Below, piece after piece: positions 16,907-24,717 of a DNA stretch of 49,963 nt (its first letter is position 1; each line of letters begins with the position of its first letter). The translations under genes were made by a program, and so were the position numbers. The notes beneath the pieces are model-generated. The model made no database searches. It had not been told where the DNA came from and saw nothing but the letters and a program-made list of their open reading frames with translations. The DNA comes from an uncultured Collinsella sp. (GTDB lineage: Bacteria > Actinomycetota > Coriobacteriia > Coriobacteriales > Coriobacteriaceae). Location of the stretch: NCBI GenBank assembly GCA_958403395.1, contig CATXXF010000011.1, positions 1 through 49,963 on the forward strand, in the 5' to 3' direction.

Positions 16907-17626
16907 ATGAAGGGCTTTGTTGCCGAGAATTCGTTTTGGGAGCTGTTTCCACAGGCGGCGGTCGGCGTCGTGGTCGTAAAGGGCATGAAGCCCGCGGCTC
17001 AGATTCCCCAGGAGGACGTGGATGCCATTGCCGCGTTGCTCGACCGCGCCAATATCGAAGCGGAGCGTCGCCTGACGAGCGATACCATCAGCGAGAACGC
17101 GCCGGTGAAGGCTTGGCGTGACGCGTACCGGCTGTTCAAGACTAAAAAGGGCGCCCGCTGCTCGATCGAGAACTTGCTCAAGCGCGTGCTCAAGGGCAAG
17201 CCGGTCGGTCATATCACACCGGCGGTGGATATTTACAACACGGTGTCGTTGACCTATGCGCTGCCCGTGGGAGGCGAGGATCTGCATGCGATTGAGGGAG
17301 ACCTTCGCTTGAAGGTGACCGACGGCGGCGACGCGTTCTTGCCACTTGGCGAGGAGGCGGATGATCCGACGCTGCCCGGTGAGCTTGCTTATATCGATGA
17401 TGCGGGCGCCGTGTGCCGTTGCTGGAACTGGCGCGATGGCGTTCGCACGGCGCTGTCCGACGATTCGGCGGACGCATTTCTGGCGATTGAGTGCGTGGAG
17501 CCCGAGCGGATGGGGGATTGCCAGGCCGCCATCGATCGCTTGGCCGAGCTGCTCGAGCGCTATCTGGGAGCGACGGTTGTCGTTAAGACGCTTGTGACCC
17601 GCGACAATCCCTGCGTGGAGCTGTAG
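16907..17626 (+). CDS. B3/B4 tRNA-binding domain protein (PheT-editing-domain-like)
   Basis: A 239-residue protein built as a free-standing B3/B4 domain like that of the phenylalanyl-tRNA synthetase beta chain. Support comes from AWRDAYRLFKTKKGARCSIENLL, the ITPAVDIYNTVSLTYALPVGGEDL segment and the late VCRCWNWRDG. In PheT this domain hydrolyses Tyr-tRNA(Phe). Free-standing versions are assumed to edit mischarged tRNA or bind amino acids; the exact role is not established. The second ATG is chosen because AAGGGAGAG lies before it. The upstream leader suggests that transcription is attenuated in response to an unknown signal. Confidence 0.85.
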   Translation: MKGFVAENSFWELFPQAAVGVVVVKGMKPAAQIPQEDVDAIAALLDRANIEAERRLTSDTISENAPVKAWRDAYRLFKTKKGARCSIENLLKRVLKGKPVGHITPAVDIYNTVSLTYALPVGGEDLHAIEGDLRLKVTDGGDAFLPLGEEADDPTLPGELAYIDDAGAVCRCWNWRDGVRTALSDDSADAFLAIECVEPERMGDCQAAIDRLAELLERYLGATVVVKTLVTRDNPCVEL

Positions 17627-17652
17627 CGGCGCCTAGAACCTATTGATGCCCC

Positions 17653-17694
17653 AGACCACCACAAAGGTGCCTGTCCCCTTTGTGGTGGTTTTTA
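17653..17694 (+). repeat. Dispersed ACCACCACAAAGG hairpin repeat, copy 3
   Basis: ACCACCACAAAGG (17655-17667) and CCTTTGTGGTGGT (17677-17689) are perfectly complementary around TGCCTGTCC and are followed by TTTT. It lies 27 bases after the B3/B4 stop and works as its likely terminator. Confidence 0.9.
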
Positions 17695-17796
17695 TGTTGA
17701 TGGGTTAACAATTGGGTCGCGTGGAAGCGGCAGTCGCTGAGTACGGCTAAGATGTTTACCCGTTAGCATCATGCAAGCGAAAGGCGGTCGTCTCCC

Positions 17797-18246
17797 ATGC
17801 AGCAGAACGACGAGACACGTTTCGAGGATTTTGTCGGACTGATTAGCGGGCTGTACAAGGAGATCCAGCGCATTAAGACGTCTGAGGGCGCAAGGCTGGG
17901 CCTCAAGGGCTCCGACGTTATGTGCCTGTACTACCTGGAGCGCAGCAAGGACGGCATGACCGGCGCCGATCTGGCTCGCGTGGCCGGCGTGACGCGCGCT
18001 GCCGTTTCGCGCACGCTGGCGCACCTGGAGGAGGGCGGCTTTGTCGAGGTTGATGACTCGGGCGATGCTGCCGTCAAGTACCGCGCACCGGTTCGCCTGA
18101 CCACGCTGGGTGGCGAGAGCATGAACGAGGCCGACCGTATCATCCACGACGTGCTCGACACCACCGGTAAGGCCATGGGCGTGGAGCAGCGCGAGCAGAT
18201 GTATGCGTCGCTGCGTACGATTCTCAACACCCTGCGCGAGATCTAA
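17797..18246 (+). CDS. MarR family transcriptional regulator
   Basis: A 149-residue protein with the MarR winged-helix layout. Residues about 35-50 (LKGSDVMCLYYL) form helix 2, MTGADLARVAGVTRAAVSRTLAHLEEGGFV (split over residues about 60-90) is the helix-turn-helix with recognition helix, and the basic wing follows with AAVKYRAPVRLT. The end has the long dimerisation helices. The gene is followed by a DegV gene 119 bases downstream in the same direction, and may control it or itself. The ligand is unknown. Confidence 0.88.
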   Translation: MQQNDETRFEDFVGLISGLYKEIQRIKTSEGARLGLKGSDVMCLYYLERSKDGMTGADLARVAGVTRAAVSRTLAHLEEGGFVEVDDSGDAAVKYRAPVRLTTLGGESMNEADRIIHDVLDTTGKAMGVEQREQMYASLRTILNTLREI

Positions 18247-18365
18247 GGCCGCCAAGGCATTTGCTTCCCATTAACAACTGCATAGTCCCGTTTGAGCGCG
18301 TATACCGTGCCGGGGCAATGCTGTCTAAATTCCCCGCGCGAGACCTGCGCAAGAAAGGATTTGTT

Positions 18366-19220
18366 ATGTCCGTCCGCATTATTACCGATTCCGCAAGCGA
18401 TATGTCGCCGGCGGAGCACCCCGCTCTGCGTGTTCTGCCGCTGTCCGTCACCTTTGGCACCGATGTGTACATGGATGGCGTCGACATCGATCACCAGCGC
18501 TTTTACGAGATGCTCGTGGAGCGCGATGAGCTGCCCAAGACCGGCCAGGTCAACCCGTACGCGTTTTCGCAGGCGATTGCCGAGGCGCGTGAGGCCGGCG
18601 ACGAGGCCGTGATTATTACCGTGGGCGCCAAGCTTTCGGGCACCAATCAGAGCGCCCGTACCGCACTTGCCGAGGCGCCGGGCGGCGACGTGTTCGTCGT
18701 GGACAGCAATAACGTGACCTTGGGAGAGCGCGTGCTGGTCGAGTATGCGCTGCGCCTGGTGGATGAGGGCCGTAGTGCGGCCCAGATCGCGGCAGCGGTC
18801 GAGGCCGTGCGCGACCGCGTGGTGGTTATCGGCCTGCTCGAGACGCTGGAGTATCTGGTGCGTGGCGGTCGTCTGTCTGCTGCGGCCGGCGCCGTGGGTA
18901 CGCTGCTCAACGTGAAGCCGGTCGTGGCCGCCGAGGACGGCCTCATCGTGCAGCTGGGCAAGGCGCGCGGTTCCAAAAACGGTCGAAACCTGTTGAACCA
19001 GAAGGTCGAGCAGGCGGGCGGCGTCGACTTCTCCATGCCGCTGGCGCTCGGCTATACGGGCCTTTCGGATGCGGTGCTCAAGAAGTATGTCGAGGACAGC
19101 GCGGCACTGTGGGCTGGCCACACCGAGGGCGAGTTGCCCGTTCACACCATCGGCGCCACCATCGGCACCCACGTAGGCCCCGGCGCCGTCGCCGTAGCCT
19201 TCTTCCAGCCCGCCAACTAA
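18366..19220 (+). CDS. DegV family protein (fatty acid-binding, FakB-like)
   Basis: A 284-residue DegV protein: VRIITDSASDM at the start, PYAFSQAIAEA, GAKLSGTNQSAR (residues about 90-101), the domain 2 segment LETLEYLVRGGRLSAAAGAVG and the final GATIGTHVGPGAVAVAF are all family hallmarks. Known: FakB-type DegV proteins hold a fatty acid for phosphorylation by FakA so that it can enter phospholipids. Whether this one does so depends on a fakA elsewhere. The start is supported by AAAGGA about eight bases upstream. MarR lies upstream, and a hairpin repeat closes the unit. Confidence 0.93.
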   Translation: MSVRIITDSASDMSPAEHPALRVLPLSVTFGTDVYMDGVDIDHQRFYEMLVERDELPKTGQVNPYAFSQAIAEAREAGDEAVIITVGAKLSGTNQSARTALAEAPGGDVFVVDSNNVTLGERVLVEYALRLVDEGRSAAQIAAAVEAVRDRVVVIGLLETLEYLVRGGRLSAAAGAVGTLLNVKPVVAAEDGLIVQLGKARGSKNGRNLLNQKVEQAGGVDFSMPLALGYTGLSDAVLKKYVEDSAALWAGHTEGELPVHTIGATIGTHVGPGAVAVAFFQPAN

Positions 19221-19232
19221 CCGATCTGCCAT

Positions 19233-19271
19233 AAACCACCACAAAGGGGACAGGCACCGTTGTGGTGGTTT
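19233..19271 (+). repeat. Dispersed ACCACCACAAAGG hairpin repeat, copy 4
   Basis: AAACCACCACAA and TTGTGGTGGTTT form a perfect 12-base-pair stem around a GGGGACAGGCACC centre (opposite orientation to copies 1 and 3). It lies just after the DegV stop. Confidence 0.85.
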
Positions 19272-19300
19272 ATGCTTTTCCGGGTGGAAGGGAGCGAGCA

Positions 19301-19621
19301 ATGGCGTCTGAGGGCTTTTTTGAACGGGTGTACGAGGTGGTCGAGCAGATCCCCGAGGGGATGGTCGCCACGTATGGCCAGGTGGCGCTGCTTGCCGGTC
19401 GTCCACGAAGTGCGCGGTACGTGGGGTATGCCCTGCATAGTAATCCGCGCCCCGGCGAGATTCCCTGTCACCGCGTGGTGTTTGCCGACGGGCGCATATG
19501 CGAGGGCTTCGCTTTTGGCGGTCCCGATGCTCAACGTGAGCTTTTGCTAGGGGAGGGTGTGGCGTTTAAGGACGACATGCACGTCGACTTGGCCGCCTGT
19601 CGCTGGCCTGCCGGGCTCTAG
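19301..19621 (+). CDS. Short MGMT-family protein (methylated-DNA cysteine methyltransferase C-domain)
   Basis: A 106-residue protein consisting only of the DNA-binding/active-site domain of O6-alkylguanine methyltransferases. It has FFERVYEVVEQIPEGMVATYGQVALLAG, the arginine finger in RSARYVGYAL and the active-site IPCHRVV, so the acceptor cysteine is kept. Alkyltransferase-like proteins of this size often carry tryptophan in that place; here Cys could allow real repair. The full enzyme has an additional N-terminal domain of about 80 residues that is missing. The ATG has GGAAGGGAG upstream. It is flanked by two hairpin repeats on the same strand. Confidence 0.9.
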   Translation: MASEGFFERVYEVVEQIPEGMVATYGQVALLAGRPRSARYVGYALHSNPRPGEIPCHRVVFADGRICEGFAFGGPDAQRELLLGEGVAFKDDMHVDLAACRWPAGL

Positions 19622-19637
19622 CGGTTCTGCCGTGGCG

Positions 19638-19678
19638 AAAACCACCACAAAGGCGCCTGTCCCCTTTGTGGTGGTTTT
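19638..19678 (+). repeat. Dispersed ACCACCACAAAGG hairpin repeat, copy 5
   Basis: AAAACCACCACAAAGG pairs perfectly with CCTTTGTGGTGGTTTT around CGCCTGTCC. It follows the MGMT-like gene by 16 bases. Confidence 0.9.
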
Positions 19679-19770
19679 ACGCTGTAGGTTTACCAGAGCT
19701 AACTTATGGAGAAGGTGTGGTGGCGTACTTTGCCGTCAGAAAGTAAACCACGGTGAACTATATTGGTTTC

Positions 19771-19908
19771 AGCAACGGAGCAGGCAATAGGCGATGAAAA
19801 AGCCTGCCCTGTTGAGTTTGATTCGCATTCCTCCCCTCTGTGCGATTCAACGGTGTACTTCGGGAACAGGCCCGCTGGCAACTAGCTGCCGGCGGGCCTG
19901 TTCCTGTT
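19771..19908 (+). ncRNA. Candidate small structured RNA (unassigned)
   Basis: Between the MGMT-like gene and convergent trpS no gene is found, but three hairpins lie in a row: GCAGGC/GCCTGC (19780-19807), TTGATTCGCA/TGCGATTCAA (19818-19850, one mismatch, C-rich loop TTCCTCCCCTCTG) and a strong 18-base-pair terminator (19863-19904) ending in TGTTTGTC. A -10-like TATATT lies at 19759-19764, but no good -35 is seen. The order hairpin, C-rich loop hairpin and terminator suggests an independent RNA. It does not match a class I know; 6C RNA has longer C-runs. Confidence 0.35.
19863..19908 (+). terminator. Strong intrinsic terminator downstream of the candidate RNA
   Basis: GGAACAGGCCCGCTGGCA pairs with 19887-19904 over 18 positions with one G-U, has a 6-base loop and is followed by TGTTTG. 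Confidence 0.75.
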
Positions 19909-19951
19909 TGTCGAGGGGGTGCGATGGACGGAGCCGAAGCGGTCCGGCTCC

Positions 19952-19979
19952 AAAAAAGGCGGACGCCGTAGCGCCCGCC
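19952..19979 (-). terminator. Intrinsic terminator of trpS
   Basis: On the minus strand GGCGGGCGC, the loop TACG and GCGTCCGCC are followed directly by TTTTTTGG. The stem starts 36 bases after the trpS stop codon. Confidence 0.88.
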
Positions 19980-20014
19980 CTAAAGCAATCGAAAACTCAA
20001 GCCAGCAAATCGGT

Positions 20015-21064
20015 CTAGTACACCATGCCCATGGCGTCCTGAACCTCTGCCAGGGTCTGCTCGGCGATCTCGTTGGCGCGACGGTTGCCCTCGTGCAGCA
20101 CGTCCTTCACGTAATCCAGATCGTTCTCGTAGCGCTGGCGACGCTCGCGGATAGGTGCGAAGTACTCGTTGACGACCTCGGTCACGTACTTCTTGAGCTG
20201 GCCGGAGCCGCCCATGCCGATCTCCTCGGCAATCTCGACCTCGGAGCGACCGGTGCAGATGGCGGCTGTCGAAAGCAGGCCAGACACGCCGGGGCGGTTC
20301 TCGGGATCGAACGTGATCATGCGCTCAGAGTCGGTCTGGCTTTTCTTGATGCGCTTGGCCGTCTCCTCAGCGGTCATCGAGATGTTGATGGCGTTGCCGT
20401 AGCTCTTGCTCATCTTGCGACCGTCAAGGCCGGGCAGTAGCGGGGTCTCGGACAGCAGCGCGTCGACTTCGGGGAACACCTTGCCGTAACGGTTGTTAAA
20501 GCGGCGGGCGATGGTGCGGGTAAGCTCGATGTGCGGCAGCTGGTCGCGACCGACGGGTACCACGTTGCCCTTGCAGAACAGGATGTCGCAGGCTTGATGT
20601 ACCGGGTAGGTGAGCAGAAGGCCGGTGAGCTCGTGGCCCGAGGCCTCCATCTCGGCCTTGACGGTGGGGTTGCGCGCCAGCTCGGCCTCGGACACCAGCG
20701 ACAGGAACGGCAGCATGAGCTGGTTGGCGGCGGGCACGGCGGAGTGCGCGTAGATCATGGTCTTGTCGGGGTCGATGCCGCAGGCAAGGTAGTCCATGAC
20801 CATGTTGTACACGTTGTCCTGGATGTGCTCGGTGGTGTCGCGGTCGGTGATGACCTGGTAGTCGGCGATGAGTACGTTGGTCCTGGCGCCCATGTTCTGC
20901 AGCTCCACGCGGCCCTTGAGGGTGCCAAAGTAGTGACCCAGGTGCAGACGGCCGGTGGGGCGGTCGCCGGTAAGCATAGTGAACTTCTCGGGCGTCTTGG
21001 CCAGGCCCTCGCGAATGGCGTTGCTCTTTTGCAGCGCGACTTCGTAGCTGTTCTCGTTTGGCAT
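20015..21064 (-). CDS. trpS: Tryptophanyl-tRNA synthetase
   Basis: A 349-residue class I synthetase that charges tRNA(Trp). The HIGH-type motif is GRLHLGHYFG (residues 38-47) and the KMSKS motif is at 217-221 in GRKMSKSYGN. Tryptophan pocket segments DYQVITDRD and PVGRDQLPHIELTR are present. The start is the ATG preceded by TTAGGAG; the open frame upstream reads into unrelated sequence. Length is typical. The leader shows no T-box. It is monocistronic, with its own terminator. Confidence 0.96.
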   Translation of the reverse strand: MPNENSYEVALQKSNAIREGLAKTPEKFTMLTGDRPTGRLHLGHYFGTLKGRVELQNMGARTNVLIADYQVITDRDTTEHIQDNVYNMVMDYLACGIDPDKTMIYAHSAVPAANQLMLPFLSLVSEAELARNPTVKAEMEASGHELTGLLLTYPVHQACDILFCKGNVVPVGRDQLPHIELTRTIARRFNNRYGKVFPEVDALLSETPLLPGLDGRKMSKSYGNAINISMTAEETAKRIKKSQTDSERMITFDPENRPGVSGLLSTAAICTGRSEVEIAEEIGMGGSGQLKKYVTEVVNEYFAPIRERRQRYENDLDYVKDVLHEGNRRANEIAEQTLAEVQDAMGMVY

Positions 21065-21223
21065 GATTGCTCCTAACGTTCGTTCGCAGGTTTTGATGAT
21101 AGCGTGTTTATTGAGAGGGGTGGGCGTGAGTGGGTGAGGGACTGCCAGGGGCCGGCTTTCAAGTCCGCCGCGGCGTTCGCGCGAACGGTTGCCAACGCCT
21201 TGGCACATCCTCGGCAGCTTGCC

Positions 21224-22423
21224 CTAGAGCTTGTGGTGGCGCTCTTCTTTGCGCTCCTCGGCTGCCTGCTCCTCCTGCTTAAAAGCGGGGTCGTCTGGGG
21301 TGACCAGCTCATCTTCGTGCGTGCGCTTGTTGTAATGGTGGAGCAGCACGGGCTCAAATAGATGTAGATGCTTGGCGAAGGCCGCCGAGCCAATGGCGAG
21401 CACGGTAAAGATGAGCACGCGCATGGGCACCTCGACCTGGTTAATCGCGGCGGCGCCGGCTGAAAGCATGATGCACCAGGCATAGATGAGCAGCACGGCC
21501 TGTTTTTGGTTGTAGCCTTCTTTGATCAGGCGGTGGTGGATGTGGCCCTTGTCGGCCTGCCCGATGCTAATGTGGGCGCGCTTGCGGCGCACAATGGCGC
21601 TAAACGTGTCGATGATGGGCACGCCGGCAACGATGAGCGGGATGATAAGCGAGGTGAGTGCGGCGGTGCGGCTCACGTTGAGCAGCGAGATGGAGCCCAG
21701 CGCAAAGCCCAGAAGCAACGACCCCGAGTCGCCCAAGAAGATGCTTGCGGGGTTGAAGTTGTAGCGCAAAAAGGCCAGGCAGGCACCAAAGAGCGCAATG
21801 GAGAGCGCGGCGGCGTCGATGCGGCCCGAGAGAACAGCCATCGAAAACATGGTGAACGATGCGATGCCGCAGATGCCCGTGGCCAAGCCGTCGAGGCCGT
21901 CGATGAGGTTAATGATGTTGGTGAATGCCACCAGATAGATCACGGTAATGGGGTAGGCGAGCCATCCGAGCATGATCTCGCCGGGAGCAAACGGGTTGAC
22001 GATGACGCCGATTTTTAGGCCGCCCATGCAGGCGATAAGCGCGGCGAGGACCTGTCCGGCCAGCTTTTGCTTGGGCGTGAGCTGGAAGACGTCGTCGATA
22101 GCGCCGGTCGCAAAGATAACGGTAAAAGAAAGCGCAAGTATGGGGTAGCTGATGTGCAGACGGGGGTGGGGCACCAAAACGGGCGGCCAACCCAGGTACC
22201 AGGTGCCTAGGATTTGCACAGTGCAGGCGACGACCAGGCCCAAAAACACCGCCGTTCCGCCTAAACGCGGGATGGGCTTGGTGTTGATGCGGCGCTTAGA
22301 AGGATAGTCGACGGCGTCGAGCTTGATTGCCAGGCGCTTGACCAGGGGTACCGTGAGGAAGGTCGTGATAAAGGCCGCCGCTGCCACGCATAGGTACGGT
22401 ATGTAGCTCGGGGATGAAGCCAT
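21224..22423 (-). CDS. MraY/WecA/TagO-type undecaprenyl-phosphate sugar-1-phosphate transferase
   Basis: A 399-residue membrane enzyme with about 10-11 helices. Active-site motifs of the family are visible: GAIDDVFQLTPKQKL (catalytic Asp pair), NIINLIDGLDGLATG, NPASIFLGDSGSLLLGF and the HIHHRLI histidine loop near residue 310. It starts an undecaprenyl-linked glycan by transferring GlcNAc-1-P (teichoic acid or other cell-surface polymer) at the cytosolic face of the membrane. After the last helix comes a charged tail of about 60 residues, EEQAAEERKEERHHKL. A TTG start 18 bases upstream is possible; neither start has a clear ribosome site. Confidence 0.9.
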   Translation of the reverse strand: MASSPSYIPYLCVAAAAFITTFLTVPLVKRLAIKLDAVDYPSKRRINTKPIPRLGGTAVFLGLVVACTVQILGTWYLGWPPVLVPHPRLHISYPILALSFTVIFATGAIDDVFQLTPKQKLAGQVLAALIACMGGLKIGVIVNPFAPGEIMLGWLAYPITVIYLVAFTNIINLIDGLDGLATGICGIASFTMFSMAVLSGRIDAAALSIALFGACLAFLRYNFNPASIFLGDSGSLLLGFALGSISLLNVSRTAALTSLIIPLIVAGVPIIDTFSAIVRRKRAHISIGQADKGHIHHRLIKEGYNQKQAVLLIYAWCIMLSAGAAAINQVEVPMRVLIFTVLAIGSAAFAKHLHLFEPVLLHHYNKRTHEDELVTPDDPAFKQEEQAAEERKEERHHKL

Positions 22424-22625
22424 GAATCTAAAAACCGCCAAGCGTCGAAGGAAAAGGTCAGAAGAACGCCATGCGCAAAGGGCATAGCCGAACCATGATA
22501 CTCGACCAAGGGGGGTGCATGGAATTGCACGCAGCGATAATCACGCGCTTACCAGATATTGGGATGTTGTCGATGGCTTGTCGGGATGCCGGCGGGGATC
22601 TATATGGACTGTAATGGCGATTTTT

Positions 22626-22798
22626 GGCAAAAGAAAACCACCCCCCACGTTACGAAAATGAACCCACCTAAAACAGGTGGGTGCCCTCATCGACTGTTCC
22701 AGCGTCCTTAACAACGAAGGATACCTGTACTAGGTACGACTGTGTGGGCTCCCTAAATAAACGCGACGGTTCACCCAGTTGCTCCGCGGGGGGCGGAA
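22626..22798 (-). ncRNA. ssrS: 6S RNA candidate
   Basis: On the minus strand a -10-like TATGAT (22806-22811) is followed by about 170 non-coding bases. The 5' end CCGCCCCCCGC pairs with GTGGGGGGTGG near the 3' end (11 pairs, two G-U), and TTTTCTTTT follows: a closing stem plus terminator. Just inside the 3' arm lies GGCACCCACCTGTTTTAGG continuing TGGGTTC, a hairpin placed as in the 3' strand of the 6S central bubble. The apical part has AGCCC/GGGC and TACCT/AGGTA stems. 6S RNA mimics an open promoter and binds housekeeping RNA polymerase. Length and fold fit 6S; identity is inferred from fold. Confidence 0.65.
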
Positions 22799-22836
22799 TA
22801 CCTACATCATAAAGCGGCACTTTATCGATTCCAGTC

Positions 22837-22865
22837 TTGACATTACAAAAATCGTGTCGGACGAT
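22837..22865 (+). promoter_or_regulatory. Probable promoter of the radical SAM gene
   Basis: A perfect TTGACA (22837-22842) is spaced by 17 bases from GACGAT (22860-22865), with a weak -10. It is back to back with the promoter of the 6S candidate on the other strand. The leader to the ATG at 22949 is about 77 bases. Confidence 0.5.
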
Positions 22866-22948
22866 TACGGTGCCTTGGACTCGAGCCGTCTGTGCGGTTG
22901 GTCCCTTTGCGTTTGAGCTGCTGAATCGTTGTTTTGGAGCATGTTTTT

Positions 22949-23887
22949 ATGCCGACGTCGTTGACCGAACTTTTTTCGCCCGCCTGCCATTTGTGTCCGC
23001 GCCGTTGTGGTGCGGCGCGCGATGAGGGCGCGCACGGCGTCTGCGGTGCTAACGACACGCTCAAGGTGGCCCGCGCCGCGCTTCATATGTGGGAGGAGCC
23101 GCCTATCTCGGGCGAGGCCGGTTCGGGCACGATCTTCTTTAGCGGCTGCTCGCTCAAATGCATCTACTGCCAGAACCACGAGATCTCGACCGGCAATTTT
23201 GGCCTTGAGATTTCGCCTGAGCGCCTGGTCGAGATTATGCTGGAATTGCAGGACCAGGGTGCCAACAACATCAATTTGGTGACGGCGACGCACTATGCAC
23301 ACCTGTTGCCCGCCGCGATTGCCGCGGCACGGACGCGCGGGCTGGTCATCCCAATCGTCTACAACACGAGCGGTTACGAGCGCGCGAGTGCCGTGGCGGC
23401 GCTGGGCGACCTGGTCGATGTGTGGCTTACCGACTTTAAATATGCCGATGCCGGGCTTGCGCAGTCGCTCTCTCATATTAAGGACTACCCGCGCGTGGCC
23501 GTGTCGGGTCTGGCCCAGATGGCGCGCGAGATCGATCGCCGCGGGGGAGAGCTGGTGGATGACGACGGGCTCATGAAGCGCGGCATCATCGTGCGCCACC
23601 TGGTGCTGCCGGGGCATGCGGATGACTCGTGCCGCGTGTTAGACCTGGTGTGGCAGACGGTGGGCGACGTGCCGATCTCGGTCATGAACCAGTACACGCC
23701 CAATACGCTCATGCGCGAGCAGGGCGGCGAGTTGGCGCGCGCTGTGACGCGCGAGGAGTACGAGCAGGTGCTCGACCATGCCGACGACCTGGGGTTTACG
23801 ACGATGTTCTGGCAAGAGGGCGGCGCGGTAGACGAGAGCTTCACCCCGGCCTTCGACACCACCGGTGTTCTTACCAGCGCAAAGTAG
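22949..23887 (+). CDS. Radical SAM protein, AmrS/PflA-like
   Basis: A 312-residue radical SAM protein. The [4Fe-4S] motif is GCSLKCIYCQNHEIS (CxxxCxxC, residues about 68-82). An additional N-terminal cluster ACHLCPRRCG holds four more cysteines within 25 residues, as in the PflX/AmrS-like group rather than simple PflA. GANNINLVTATHYAH and SVMNQYTPN match that group. It may activate a glycyl-radical enzyme or modify an unknown partner; no partner (AmmeMemoRadiSam A/B) lies nearby. Start ATG rather than an upstream TTG; GGAG lies 9-10 bases before it. Confidence 0.85.
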   Translation: MPTSLTELFSPACHLCPRRCGAARDEGAHGVCGANDTLKVARAALHMWEEPPISGEAGSGTIFFSGCSLKCIYCQNHEISTGNFGLEISPERLVEIMLELQDQGANNINLVTATHYAHLLPAAIAAARTRGLVIPIVYNTSGYERASAVAALGDLVDVWLTDFKYADAGLAQSLSHIKDYPRVAVSGLAQMAREIDRRGGELVDDDGLMKRGIIVRHLVLPGHADDSCRVLDLVWQTVGDVPISVMNQYTPNTLMREQGGELARAVTREEYEQVLDHADDLGFTTMFWQEGGAVDESFTPAFDTTGVLTSAK

Positions 23888-23895
23888 TGCGTTCG

Positions 23896-23933
23896 TCGAT
23901 GATTTTTCTGGGACGGGGATAAAAAATCATCGA
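23896..23933. repeat. Palindromic repeat with CTGGGACGGGG loop
   Basis: TCGATGATTTTT and AAAAATCATCGA are exact complements around a 14-base loop with CTGGGACGGGG. The same loop with degenerate arms is seen at 11158-11189. It follows the radical SAM stop by eight bases and may serve as its terminator. Confidence 0.7.
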
Positions 23934-23996
23934 GAGCATCGCCTGTTCGAAAAGTTGCCAAAATAGCCGTGCCCCAAAAAGACTGGTTATTGGGCG

Positions 23997-24024
23997 TTGA
24001 CAGTTGGCGAGCCGTAGGTAAAAT
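23997..24024 (+). promoter_or_regulatory. Promoter of tRNA-Ala
   Basis: A consensus TTGACA (23997-24002) and TAAAAT (24019-24024) with a 16-base spacer lie 14 bases before the tRNA. Confidence 0.75.
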
Positions 24025-24037
24025 ATCAACTTGTCCT

Positions 24038-24110
24038 GGGGACGTAGCTCAGTTGGGAGAGCGCTGCCGTCGCATGGCAGAGGCCGAGGGTTCGACTCCC
24101 TTCGTCTCCA
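24038..24110 (+). tRNA. tRNA-Ala (anticodon CGC)
   Basis: A full cloverleaf: acceptor GGGGACG/CGTCTCC, D-arm GCTCAGTTGGGAGAGC, anticodon stem CTGCC/GGCAG with loop GTCGCAT (anticodon CGC), T-arm GAGGGTTCGACTCCCTT. The G3:U70 pair, the identity element of tRNA-Ala, is present. CCA is not encoded. Confidence 0.97.
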
Positions 24111-24125
24111 CCCTTGGATTTGATA

Positions 24126-24157
24126 AGCCGCTGACATTGTGTCGGCGGCTTTTTTTA
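24126..24157 (+). terminator. Intrinsic terminator of tRNA-Ala
   Basis: AGCCGCTGAC and GTCGGCGGCT (one G-U) with a 5-base loop are followed by seven T. The coding start of the next gene is 18 bases further. Confidence 0.88.
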
Positions 24158-24174
24158 AAAGAAAGGGCTTTACC

Positions 24175-24633
24175 ATGGCCGAGCTTGAGTCCCAACCATT
24201 GTCCGACGAGGAGCGCGCTGAGTTGGAAGAGCTCCGCGCTGAGAAGGCCCGCCGCGAGGCTCGGGAAGAGGCCCGTCGCGAGCGCGAGGAGCTGGCTGCC
24301 CTGCGTGCCGAGCGTGCGAAGGCCGAGGAGGTCGCCTCGAACGCCGCATCCGAGCGCAAGCCCGCGCCCGCACCCAAGCCCGCTGCAGCGAAGCCTGCAC
24401 CTGCCGCGCCCAAACCTCAGCCTAAAAAGGCCGCTCGTCCCAAGTCCGTCGAGCCCAAGCCGAGCCGTGACGAGATGACCTTTGCCCAGCGCATGGTTAC
24501 CTCCAAGGAACCTACGGGCGAGAACGAGATCCCTGGCATGGCGCCGGCTCAAAAAATCATCATTGTCCTTGCCCTCATCGCGTTTGTCATCTTTATGGGC
24601 TACACGATCCTGACCAGCATGGGCCTGCTCTAA
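24175..24633 (+). CDS. Small membrane-anchored coiled-coil protein, function unknown
   Basis: A 152-residue protein not recognised by family. Residues about 8-62 are a highly charged coiled coil rich in Glu, Arg and Ala. Residues 62-100 are an Ala/Pro/Lys-rich linker (repeats of PAPAPKPAAA type). Residues about 126-148 form a single transmembrane helix at the C-terminus (KIIIVLALIAFVIFMGYTIL). The order coiled coil, proline-rich linker and C-terminal helix suggests a tail-anchored cytosolic protein that may space or tether something at the membrane. The ATG has AAAGGG upstream. It sits between tRNA-Ala and pncB. Confidence 0.8.
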   Translation: MAELESQPLSDEERAELEELRAEKARREAREEARREREELAALRAERAKAEEVASNAASERKPAPAPKPAAAKPAPAAPKPQPKKAARPKSVEPKPSRDEMTFAQRMVTSKEPTGENEIPGMAPAQKIIIVLALIAFVIFMGYTILTSMGLL

Positions 24634-24717
24634 CCGATTTGCATCGGGCGTCATGTCCGCATGCTCTGCTCTCGTCCAACCCTCAAATTCTGCACCACAC
24701 ATCCGAAAGGTCGCCCC

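Noticed and set aside
19785..19807. Fluoride riboswitch-like GGCGATG
   Set aside because: Only the short GGCGATG string fits; the conserved downstream pairing and a crcB-type gene are missing.
22837..22948. Riboswitch before the radical SAM gene
   Set aside because: The leader is short and shows no stable alternative stems; the strong structure in this area belongs to the minus strand RNA.
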